Assembly: GCA_900557505.1 (NCBI GenBank)
Contig: USTC01000095.1
Span: 1 to 5,532 of the forward strand
Direction: 5' to 3'
DNA length: 5,532 nt
DNA from: an uncultured Collinsella sp.
Lineage (GTDB): Bacteria > Actinomycetota > Coriobacteriia > Coriobacteriales > Coriobacteriaceae
Positions 1 to 5,048 of the stretch are shown in pieces. A model generated the notes under the pieces. That model made no database searches. It saw only the letters and a list, made by a program, of their open reading frames with translations, and was not told the DNA's origin. The first letter of the stretch is position 1, and each line of letters starts with the position of its first letter. Made by a program: the position numbers and the translations under genes.

Positions 1-20
1 TGTCGCCTCCCTGGGACCCC

Positions 21-73
21 GTGGGCAAAAAATGCCAAATATGAGTACTGTCACTAATTTAGTAACAGCGAAA
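21..73 (+). repeat. Left arm of a long imperfect inverted repeat
   Basis: Seen directly: bases 25-51 are the exact reverse complement of 209-235 (27 bp). Adding one mismatch at 24 extends the match to 21-51 against 209-239. It continues inward to 73 with scattered mismatches (52, 53, 55, 59, 64, 70) and one 9-base gap in this arm. The arm lies in AT-rich sequence unlike the GC-rich genes around it. No transposase or target-site duplication is visible. Whether it is a dispersed genomic repeat cannot be told from this window alone. Confidence 0.9.
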
Positions 74-136
74 TCAAGCTTTTGAGAGCCTAGTTGGGTG
101 TCTGCGAGCGATTAAAACCTGCTAAAAATGATTTTA

Positions 137-180
137 AGCATCTTGATAATGAACAGTTGTGCATTATCAAGATGTTATTT
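137..180. terminator. Perfect 13-bp hairpin, likely bidirectional terminator
   Basis: Bases 139-151 (catcttgataatg) pair perfectly with 162-174 around a 10-base loop. On the plus strand the stem is followed by TTATTTTG; on the minus strand by a less regular but AT-rich tract that includes TTTTTA. It is the first strong hairpin downstream of the tcdA/TatD gene pair on the minus strand, so ending that transcript is the simplest role. The stem itself is AT-rich, weaker than a typical GC-rich terminator stem. Confidence 0.5.
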
Positions 181-239
181 TGCCGTAAATAATGTGACTA
201 GATTTGCAACAGTACTCATATTTGGCATTTTTTGCACAC
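178..239 (-). repeat. Right arm of the long imperfect inverted repeat
   Basis: Partner of the arm at 21-73, read on the minus strand. It starts about five bases past the stop codon of the TatD-family gene, so any transcript running off that gene enters it at once. Compared with the left arm it carries nine extra bases (184-192). The two arms enclose an AT-rich spacer with its own perfect hairpin at 139-174. Confidence 0.9.
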
Positions 240-244
240 CGAGC

Positions 245-1027
245 TTAGCGAAGGCCAAAAACAGAGCGTGAATTTGCCAAAACTGCCGACTCGATGTGCT
301 TTGCGGCACAGTTTTTGAGTGAGGCGATGCTTTCTGAGGTCCATGTGAGCGATCTGATGAGCGACTGTGTGCTTGTTTCTGTGTTTGTCTCCGCTGGTGC
401 ATCGGTCTCGAGCAGTAAACGGTCGAGTGGAATCTGTCGTACGTATTCGCGTCCACGCTTGGTGGCGAGCATACGCTCGTTGACGGAAAAATAGCAGCCC
501 GCATTACGCGCGCGGACGAGTTCGTCCGAAGTACCGCTAAACCAGTGGAAGATGATAACGGGGGAGTCGGGGTTTGGGATGAGTAATCCGTGCGATTCGA
601 GGGCGTCCAGTACGGTTCCTGCCGAACGAACGGCGTGAATTGATATCACGCGCCCGGCAAGAGAACGCTGCACGAGTGTGTCGCAGAGCCGGTCAAATGC
701 CTGTATTTGTAGCGGTTCGCTTCCGGCAAAGCGCGCGGAAAAGTCGAGTCCCACCTCGCCGATGTAGCGCTCTTGGGCAGCAACTTCGCAAAGCAGATTG
801 ACTTCGGCAGGACCGCAGCGGCCGTCGGCGAGCCACCAGGGATGGAGGCCGGCGCCCGCGATAATGTTTGGGTGGCGGCTGGCCCGCTTTTTTGCTGCCG
901 CGAAGTCGCGTGGGTCGACCCCGCAGTCAAAGAGCCCCAGACCCAACGCCGCCGACTTACTGGCTGCAGCATCGGGGCCGAGCATCAAATCAAGATGACA
1001 ATGCGTGTCAAAGAATTGCGGTTCCAT
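245..1027 (-). CDS. TatD-family metal-dependent hydrolase
   Basis: 260-residue protein, full length for the TatD family of cytoplasmic metal-dependent nucleases (TIM-barrel amidohydrolase fold), which act on DNA ends or as 3'-5' exonucleases. The expected metal and active-site residues are all visible: FDTHCHLD with H9 and H11, GLHPWW with H62, EVGLDF with E91, SIHAVRS with H131, FHWFSGT with H161 and ETDAP with D209. Start ATG at 1027 has AGGA about nine bases upstream. It begins 14 bases after the tcdA stop on the same strand, implying co-transcription. The sequence is divergent from the best-known members (HAVRS rather than the usual HSR-type motif), so I cannot say which TatD paralogue it matches; the family call is firm, the exact substrate is not. 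Confidence 0.93.
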   Translation of the reverse strand: MEPQFFDTHCHLDLMLGPDAAASKSAALGLGLFDCGVDPRDFAAAKKRASRHPNIIAGAGLHPWWLADGRCGPAEVNLLCEVAAQERYIGEVGLDFSARFAGSEPLQIQAFDRLCDTLVQRSLAGRVISIHAVRSAGTVLDALESHGLLIPNPDSPVIIFHWFSGTSDELVRARNAGCYFSVNERMLATKRGREYVRQIPLDRLLLETDAPAETNTETSTQSLIRSLTWTSESIASLKNCAAKHIESAVLANSRSVFGLR

Positions 1028-1041
1028 CGCAGGACATCCTG

Positions 1042-1836
1042 CTAGTCCAGGCGTTGGCCGTCGGCGCGCACGCGCTCGGTGCCGCGCCCGCTGATCTGGC
1101 GGATAACCTCGCCGGCAATCATCTGACCCATGATGGGCGGCATAAAGCTGGCGGTACCCAACTCGGTACGCTCGTGGATGTTGGACGGGTCGCGGGGTTG
1201 GGTCTTAACCGATTCCTCGCAGCTAAACAGCACGTGCAGGCTTTTGATACCGCGCTTCTTACATTCTTTGCGCATAATGCGGCTCATGGGGTCACGTACC
1301 GTATCGAAAATGTCGGCAAAGCGGAGGCACTCGGGATGGAGTTTGTTGGCCCCGCCCATGGAGCTAACCAAACGAATGTCGTGGTCCTGAGCATATTTGG
1401 CAATGGTGAGCTTGGCCGAGATGGTGTCGATGGCGTCGACGACGTAGTCGAGCTTGCCGCCCGTCTGCTCCAAAACGCTCGCGAAAAACTCGTCGATGTT
1501 ATCGCTCAACAGGTATTCGGTACGCTTGATGACGGTGGCAGCAGGATTGATGTCGTGGATCATGGCTTCCATCACGTCCACCTTGCGCTTGCCGACGGTG
1601 CTGTGGAAGGCGATGGCCTGGCGATTGATATTGCTGGGCGCGATGATGTCCTTGTCCAGAATGACGAAATGACCGATGCCGCCGCGGGCGAGTGCCTCGC
1701 AGCAGTTGGAGCCCACGCCACCGCAGCCGAGCACCAGCACTGTGGAGTTGGCGAGTTTGTCGAGCGCCTCGCGCCCCATAATGATCTCGAGCTTAGTATC
1801 GCGCGTCTCGACGGGAGCGGCAGCGGTTTCGGTCAT
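1042..1836 (-). CDS. tcdA: tRNA threonylcarbamoyladenosine dehydratase (TcdA)
   Basis: E1-like ThiF/MoeB-superfamily enzyme that uses ATP to cyclise t6A at position 37 of ANN-decoding tRNAs into ct6A, supporting accurate decoding. Counting from the upstream ATG at 1842 (266 residues), the nucleotide-binding loop GCGGVG is at 39-44, an acidic residue follows at D63, the family NINRQ is at 71-75, and the metal/adenylate DAID at 136-139. The TcdA-specific region follows: MGGANKLHP (162-170), ADIFDTVRDP (176-185) and RKECKKRGI (191-199), then GTASFMPPIMG near 229-239. These separate it from MoeB and ThiF. I place the start at the second ATG (1836; 264 residues): GGAGG abuts the first ATG with no spacing but lies six bases before the second. 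No csdA/csdE sulfur-transfer partners are in view. It leads a likely two-gene operon with the TatD-family gene. Confidence 0.93.
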   Translation of the reverse strand: MTETAAAPVETRDTKLEIIMGREALDKLANSTVLVLGCGGVGSNCCEALARGGIGHFVILDKDIIAPSNINRQAIAFHSTVGKRKVDVMEAMIHDINPAATVIKRTEYLLSDNIDEFFASVLEQTGGKLDYVVDAIDTISAKLTIAKYAQDHDIRLVSSMGGANKLHPECLRFADIFDTVRDPMSRIMRKECKKRGIKSLHVLFSCEESVKTQPRDPSNIHERTELGTASFMPPIMGQMIAGEVIRQISGRGTERVRADGQRLD

Positions 1837-1842
1837 AGACAT

Positions 1843-1847
1843 CCTCC
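1843..1847 (-). promoter_or_regulatory. Ribosome binding site of tcdA (decides the start)
   Basis: GGAGG on the minus strand touches the ATG at 1842 directly and is six bases from the ATG at 1836. Only the second spacing is in the normal functional range, favouring the shorter protein. Confidence 0.7.
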
Positions 1848-1880
1848 GATGGGGAAGCGAATCGTGTTTTAGCTATCGTC

Positions 1881-1910
1881 ATTATAGGTATTATCGCGAT
1901 TCCATTTGAG
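1881..1910 (-). promoter_or_regulatory. Probable promoter of tcdA and the TatD-family gene
   Basis: A perfect TATAAT lies at 1886-1881 on the minus strand. Eighteen bases upstream is CTCAAA (1910-1905), a weak -35 match. Transcription would begin near 1874, giving a leader of about 38 bases. The spacer holds the 8-bp palindrome ATCGCGAT (1893-1900), which could be a minor operator or chance. Confidence 0.55.
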
Positions 1911-1923
1911 CCTTAGGGGCTTG

Positions 1924-1952
1924 TTGAAATGAGGCAGTGATTCGCATAAGAT
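1924..1952 (+). promoter_or_regulatory. Predicted promoter reading rightwards into a non-coding unit
   Basis: TTGAAA (1924-1929) and TAAGAT (1947-1952) are separated by exactly 17 bases, matching the sigma-70 consensus at five and four of six positions. It stands back to back with the tcdA promoter. No credible reading frame follows; the next notable element is the intrinsic terminator ending at 2054. Confidence 0.45.
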
Positions 1953-1958
1953 GAAGCA

Positions 1959-2054
1959 GATGGCACCCGTTGCAGCGGGTTGGCCAACTCCCAAACACGT
2001 TTGTAGCGTGAGAAGTGGCCGTCTTCGCATTACGCGAGGGCGGCTATTTTTTTT
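1959..2054 (+). ncRNA. Candidate small RNA or orphan leader, about 95 nt
   Basis: Inferred from a promoter-like pair (1924-1952) followed about 100 bases later by a strong terminator, with no gene between. Foldable parts seen in order: a 6-bp hairpin with TGCA loop (1965-1980, last pair G-U), the perfect palindrome GTTGGCCAAC (1979-1988), a 4-bp hairpin CACG/CGTG (1996-2010) and the terminator stem. Bases 1982-1989 can also pair with 2014-2020, overlapping the foot of the terminator stem by three bases, so two alternative folds are possible. It matches no RNA family I recognise. It could instead be an attenuator for sdpRI, but that operon has its own promoter just downstream, so a free small RNA seems slightly better supported. 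Confidence 0.35.
2016..2054 (+). terminator. Strong intrinsic terminator
   Basis: Stem gccgtcttcgc (2018-2028) pairs with gcgagggcggc (2034-2044) over 11 bp including two G-U pairs, with loop ATTAC. It is followed by TA and eight T residues (2047-2054). It is clearly oriented for the plus strand, although no plus-strand protein gene lies upstream of it in the window. Confidence 0.85.
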
Positions 2055-2064
2055 GAGTGTAAGA

Positions 2065-2088
2065 TTAGATAATTAGACAAACATCTAA
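2065..2088. promoter_or_regulatory. Candidate SdpR operator
   Basis: TTAGAT (2065-2070) and its reverse complement ATCTAA (2083-2088) are 12 bases apart. A further TTAGA copy at 2073-2077 lies eight bases after the first and also forms a tighter inverted pair with TCTAA (2084-2088). The cluster covers the -35 box of the sdpR promoter. ArsR-type repressors bind AT-rich inverted repeats in this position, so autoregulation is likely; which pair is the true site is unclear. Confidence 0.55.
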
Positions 2089-2102
2089 ATATCGAGTATA
2101 GT
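2074..2102 (+). promoter_or_regulatory. Promoter of sdpR-sdpI
   Basis: TAGACA (2074-2079) and TATAGT (2097-2102) are 17 bases apart, both close to the sigma-70 consensus. Transcription would start around 2109, some 28 bases before the sdpR start. The -35 box sits inside the TTAGA repeat cluster, so a bound repressor would block polymerase. Confidence 0.65.
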
Positions 2103-2124
2103 GTGCGCGTCATGAGAGATGATG

Positions 2125-2133
2125 AGAGGAGGT
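2125..2133 (+). promoter_or_regulatory. Ribosome binding site of sdpR (decides the start)
   Basis: AGAGGAGGT lies four bases before the ATG at 2137. The earlier in-frame ATGs at 2119 and 2122 lie upstream of or against this site and have no comparable site of their own. Confidence 0.8.
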
Positions 2134-2136
2134 CTT

Positions 2137-2415
2137 ATGCCGGGAGAGGGTTTTAAGGCGCTTGCCGATCCAACGCGACGGCGCATTTTGGAGTTGCTGC
2201 GCGAGGGCAATTGCACGGCGGGGGAGCTTGCCGAGCATTTCGATATCAGTAAGCCGTCGCTAAGCCATCACTTGGCGACGCTCAAAAATGCCGGGTTGGT
2301 GACCGACGAGCGCCATGGCCAAAACATCGTATACAGCTTAAACACCACCGTCATGCAGGACTTGATCGGTTGGTTTATGGGCTTTACAAACACGGAAGGT
2401 GATAAGGATGAATAA
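2137..2415 (+). CDS. sdpR: SdpR-type ArsR-family autorepressor
   Basis: 92-residue winged-helix DNA-binding protein. The typical N-terminus FKALADPTRRRILELL (6-21) leads to the helix-turn-helix TAGELAEHFDISKPSLSHHLATLKNAGLV and the wing DERHGQNIVYSLN, then a short C-terminal helix. This order and wording are those of the SdpR branch of ArsR regulators, and no metal-binding cysteine pair is present (only one Cys, in GNCTAG), so metal sensing is unlikely. In Bacillus subtilis SdpR represses sdpRI and is released when SdpI, engaged by the SdpC toxin, captures it at the membrane. The gene overlaps sdpI by eight bases and its promoter carries a candidate operator, consistent with autorepression. 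The start at 2137 is chosen for its ribosome site; 2119 would add six residues. Confidence 0.93.
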   Translation: MPGEGFKALADPTRRRILELLREGNCTAGELAEHFDISKPSLSHHLATLKNAGLVTDERHGQNIVYSLNTTVMQDLIGWFMGFTNTEGDKDE

Positions 2416-3112
2416 CGAAAACAAGGGCATTCACGCCACGGGGGTATCGCGGCGTGTGTGGATTGCGCTGATCGCTCTGTGCGTCGCCAATGTCGTAGCG
2501 CACCTCATAGTGATGCCGAGCTTGCCGACGCAGATCCCCACGCACTGGGGAGCGAACGGCGCCGTCGACGGTTGGGGCCCTAGCTGGATGGCCTCCGCGC
2601 TCGGTATGCTGCCTCTGGCACTTCTTGCAATGTTCTACGTGGTGCCACGCATTGACCCCAGGGGCGAGGCGTATCGGACCTCGGGCAAGTTCTATCAGGG
2701 TTTCGTAATCGTCTTCACCTTGTTCATGTGTGCCGTAAGCTGGCTGGGAGAGCTTACGGTCTGGGGCGTGGTGCCGGCGGTCGGTTCGGTCAACGTGCTG
2801 ATTTCCGGTGCTGTCGGTTTGCTGTTCATCGGCGTAGGCAACTACTTGCCGCGTGTGAAGCAGAACTATACGCTCGGTATCAAGACGCCCTGGGCGCTTG
2901 CCGATCCCGAGAACTGGCGCCGTACGCAGCGCTTTGGCGGTGCCTGCTTTATGGTGCTGGGTGTTGGCCTGATTGTGATGGGCGTGGCAGGTGCGGTGCT
3001 TTCGAGTGAAGTCGTCGCCGCGGTGATTGCGGTTCTGGCGTTTGGTTCGGTCGGAGCCATCTACGTCTACTCGTATCTGCTGTGGCGCAAATCGCAGCGA
3101 GCCGCTCGTTAA
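2408..3112 (+). CDS. sdpI: SdpI-family immunity / signal-transducing membrane protein
   Basis: 234-residue integral membrane protein with about six hydrophobic segments (roughly 17-37, 61-80, 97-117, 126-144, 176-197, 202-226). Between the first two is the DUF1648-type motif with PSLPTQIPTHWGANGAVDGW (37-56); between the fourth and fifth is the SdpI signature YTLGIKTPWAL followed by DPENWRRTQR (154-175). In B. subtilis SdpI protects against the SdpC toxin and sequesters SdpR. Start ATG at 2408 follows GGAAGGTGAT by a normal spacing; a GTG at 2399 is in frame but lies inside that ribosome site. Its first eight bases overlap the end of sdpR, so the two are translationally coupled. No sdpA, sdpB or sdpC is in view, so it may respond to toxins from neighbours or another envelope stress. 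Confidence 0.92.
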   Translation: MNNENKGIHATGVSRRVWIALIALCVANVVAHLIVMPSLPTQIPTHWGANGAVDGWGPSWMASALGMLPLALLAMFYVVPRIDPRGEAYRTSGKFYQGFVIVFTLFMCAVSWLGELTVWGVVPAVGSVNVLISGAVGLLFIGVGNYLPRVKQNYTLGIKTPWALADPENWRRTQRFGGACFMVLGVGLIVMGVAGAVLSSEVVAAVIAVLAFGSVGAIYVYSYLLWRKSQRAAR

Positions 3113-3176
3113 GGTTGCGGAAAACTAGCGTACGCAGTTCATAGTATGTTCCGGGGGACTTTTCCCAGGTAGTATT

Positions 3177-3206
3177 AGGGGGTATGGGCAGCCATGCCCC
3201 TTTTTA
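3177..3206 (+). terminator. Intrinsic terminator of sdpR-sdpI
   Basis: ggggtatgg (3179-3187) pairs with ccatgcccc (3192-3200) over 9 bp with one G-U pair and a GCAG tetraloop, followed by TTTTTATT. It lies 64 bases after the sdpI stop and separates it from ettA. Confidence 0.85.
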
Positions 3207-3213
3207 TTAGAAT
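3185..3213 (+). promoter_or_regulatory. Candidate ettA promoter overlapping the sdpI terminator
   Basis: TGGGCA (3185-3190) and TAGAAT (3208-3213) are 17 bases apart and match the consensus at four and five positions. If used, transcription starts around 3219-3220, just before the leader hairpin. The -35 box would be formed by the terminator stem sequence and the spacer would include its T tract. Upstream alternatives such as TAGTAT at 3142 and 3170 lack a good -35. Confidence 0.4.
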
Positions 3214-3224
3214 GCGCGGATTAC

Positions 3225-3250
3225 CTCTCCGTTTTTTCCAAAACGGAGAG
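3225..3250 (+). promoter_or_regulatory. Hairpin in the ettA leader
   Basis: ctctccgtttt (3225-3235) pairs perfectly with aaaacggagag (3240-3250) around the loop TTCC. No T tract follows on either strand, so it is not an intrinsic terminator. With the predicted start near 3220 it would sit at the very 5' end of the mRNA, where stems often protect transcripts from decay; a regulatory role is also possible. It leaves the ribosome site at 3277 unpaired. Confidence 0.55.
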
Positions 3251-3276
3251 AGGAATGAAGATTTCCGCAGCTAGAT

Positions 3277-3282
3277 AAGGAG
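3277..3282 (+). promoter_or_regulatory. Ribosome binding site of ettA (decides the start)
   Basis: AAGGAG lies only two bases before the ATG at 3285 but eight bases before the GTG at 3291. The normal spacing favours GTG. Confidence 0.65.
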
Positions 3283-3290
3283 AAATGACT

Positions 3291-4970
3291 GTGGCGGAGT
3301 TTATCTACAGCATGTATCAGGCTCGCAAGGCCCATGGCGACAAGGTAATCCTTGACGACGTGACCCTGAGCTTCTACCCCGGTGCCAAGATTGGCGTTGT
3401 GGGTCCCAACGGCATGGGCAAGTCGACCCTGCTCAAGATCATGGCCGGCATCGAGGAGGTCTCCAACGGTGATGCCAGGCTCACCCCCGGCTACACCGTG
3501 GGCATCCTGCAGCAGGAGCCGCCGCTCGACGACGACAAGACCGTCATCGAGAACGTGCGCATGGCATTTGGCGACATGATCGCCAAGGTCGATCGCTTCA
3601 ACAAGATCGGCGAGGAGATGTGCGACCCGGATTGCGACATGGATGCCCTCATGGCCGAGATGGGAAAGCTCCAGGACGAAATCGACGCCGCCGACGGCTG
3701 GGATATCGATTCCAAGCTCGGCCAGGCCATGGACGCCCTGCAGCTGCCCGATTCCGACATGCCGGTCAACGTACTTTCCGGCGGCGAGCGCCGCCGCGTG
3801 GCCCTGTGCAAGCTGCTGCTCGAGGCTCCCGACCTGTTACTGCTCGACGAGCCCACCAACCACCTGGACGCCGAGTCGATCCTGTGGCTCGAGCACTTCC
3901 TGCATAACTACCAGGGCGCGGTGCTTGCCGTCACACACGATCGCTACTTCCTGGATAACGTTGCCGAGTGGATCTGCGAGGTCGACCGCGGTCACCTTTA
4001 TCCCTACAAGGGCAACTACTCCACGTATCTGGAGACCAAGGCCGCCCGTATCGAGGCGCAGGGCAACCGCGACGCCAAGCTCGCCAAGCGCATGGAGGCT
4101 GAGCTCGAGTGGGTACGCAGCTCGCCCAAGGCTCGCCAGGCCAAGAACAAGGCCCGTCTGGCTCGCTATGAGGAGATGGAGGCCGAGGCGCGCGCAAGCC
4201 AGAAGCTCGACTGGACCGATATCCGCATTCCCGTCGGGCCGCGTCTGGGCAACAAGGTTCTCGAGGCCCATCATCTGCACAAGGAGTTCGATGGCCGCGT
4301 GCTCATCGACGACCTTTCGTTCACCCTGCCGCGTAACGGCATCGTGGGCGTCATCGGCCCCAACGGTGTGGGCAAGACCACGCTGTTCAAGACCATCGTG
4401 GGTTTGGAGCCGCTGACTTCGGGCGAGCTCGAGGTGGGCGAGACTGTCAAGATTTCTTACGTCGACCAGAACCGTTCCGGTATCGACCCCGATAAGAACC
4501 TATGGGAGGTCGTCTCGGACGGCCTGGACCACATGATGGTCGGCGAGACCGAGGTCCCCAGCCGCGCGTATGTGGCGAGCTTTGGCTTTAAGGGCCAGGA
4601 CCAGCAGAAGCGCGCTGGCGTACTCTCCGGTGGCGAGCGCAACCGTCTGAACCTGGCGCTCACGCTCAAGCAGGGCGGCAACCTGCTGCTCCTCGACGAG
4701 CCCACGAACGACCTCGACGTCGAGACGCTGTCCTCGCTCGAAGCGGCGCTGCTCGAGTTCCCGGGCTGCTCGGTGGTCATTAGCCACGACCGTATGTTCC
4801 TGGACCGCGTCGCCACGCACATTCTGGCGTGGGAGGGCACCGACGAGAATCCGGGCAACTGGTATTGGTTCGAGGGCAACTTCGAGGCCTATCAGGCCAA
4901 CCGCATCGAGCGCCTGGGCGAGGACGCAGCCCAGCCGCATCGTATTCACCGCAAGCTGACGCGTGACTAG
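3291..4970 (+). CDS. ettA: Energy-dependent translational throttle protein EttA (ABC-F ATPase)
   Basis: 559-residue cytoplasmic ABC-F protein with two ATPase halves and no membrane segments. It binds the ribosomal E site and gates the first elongation steps according to ATP/ADP. First half: Walker A GPNGMGKST (38-46), arm insertion about 93-150, signature LSGGE (162-166), Walker B LLLLDEP (182-188), H-loop H216. The linker (about 240-310) is charged and helical, as in ABC-F factors. Second half: Walker A GPNGVGKTT (356-364), signature LSGGE (445-449), Walker B D469-E470, H499. Both catalytic glutamates are intact. Length is close to E. coli EttA (555). Starting at GTG 3291 gives MAEFIYSM, the usual family N-terminus, and a better ribosome-site spacing than the ATG at 3285, which would add two residues. 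The arm and lack of a C-terminal extension argue against Uup or antibiotic-resistance ABC-F types. Probably monocistronic. Confidence 0.95.
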   Translation: MAEFIYSMYQARKAHGDKVILDDVTLSFYPGAKIGVVGPNGMGKSTLLKIMAGIEEVSNGDARLTPGYTVGILQQEPPLDDDKTVIENVRMAFGDMIAKVDRFNKIGEEMCDPDCDMDALMAEMGKLQDEIDAADGWDIDSKLGQAMDALQLPDSDMPVNVLSGGERRRVALCKLLLEAPDLLLLDEPTNHLDAESILWLEHFLHNYQGAVLAVTHDRYFLDNVAEWICEVDRGHLYPYKGNYSTYLETKAARIEAQGNRDAKLAKRMEAELEWVRSSPKARQAKNKARLARYEEMEAEARASQKLDWTDIRIPVGPRLGNKVLEAHHLHKEFDGRVLIDDLSFTLPRNGIVGVIGPNGVGKTTLFKTIVGLEPLTSGELEVGETVKISYVDQNRSGIDPDKNLWEVVSDGLDHMMVGETEVPSRAYVASFGFKGQDQQKRAGVLSGGERNRLNLALTLKQGGNLLLLDEPTNDLDVETLSSLEAALLEFPGCSVVISHDRMFLDRVATHILAWEGTDENPGNWYWFEGNFEAYQANRIERLGEDAAQPHRIHRKLTRD

Positions 4971-5008
4971 ATATATTGCTGGTTTGGTTACGCAACATCA
5001 ACAAATAT

Positions 5009-5044
5009 AAACGGCTCAAATCCTGATTTGGATTTGAGCCGTTT
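5009..5044. terminator. Perfect 15-bp hairpin, shared terminator of convergent genes
   Basis: aaacggctcaaatcc (5009-5023) pairs exactly with 5030-5044 around TGATTT. It lies 38 bases after the ettA stop and four bases before the stop codon of the convergent minus-strand gene. The minus-strand exit is T-rich (TTTATATTTG) and the plus-strand exit is CGTTTGTCGTT, so termination should be better for the minus-strand gene but probably serves both. Confidence 0.8.
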
Positions 5045-5048
5045 GTCG

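Noticed and set aside
2..85. Possible C-terminal end of a plus-strand gene entering from the left edge
   Set aside because: The frame is open from position 2 to a TGA at 83-85, but 28 bases or fewer lie outside the repeat, too little to tell coding from chance. The other two frames also stay open until inside the repeat.
21..239. Insertion sequence or CRISPR interpretation of the repeated arms
   Set aside because: There are only two arms, in inverted orientation, with no spaced direct repeats, no transposase frame between them and no flanking duplication.
175..504. 109-codon minus-strand frame ending in the repeat peptide MPNMSTV
   Set aside because: Its upstream two-thirds overlaps the TatD-family gene in another frame and has no ribosome site or recognisable domain. 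Only its repeat-derived end is of interest and is treated as a finding.
868..1872. Open frame of 334 codons on the plus strand across tcdA and part of the TatD-family gene
   Set aside because: It lies wholly antisense to two clearly identified genes with intact motifs, has no good ribosome site, and its composition is that expected of a GC-rich antisense shadow.
2016..2133. Riboswitch controlling sdpR
   Set aside because: A promoter with good boxes lies between the terminator and sdpR, and the folded region matches no riboswitch I recognise. A conditional leader cannot be excluded but is not the simplest reading.
3643..4416. 257-codon plus-strand frame inside ettA, and long minus-strand frames at 3837-4280 and 4500-4949
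   Set aside because: All are shadows of ettA, rich in Arg/Ser/Pro or reverse-strand hydrophobics, without ribosome sites or motifs.
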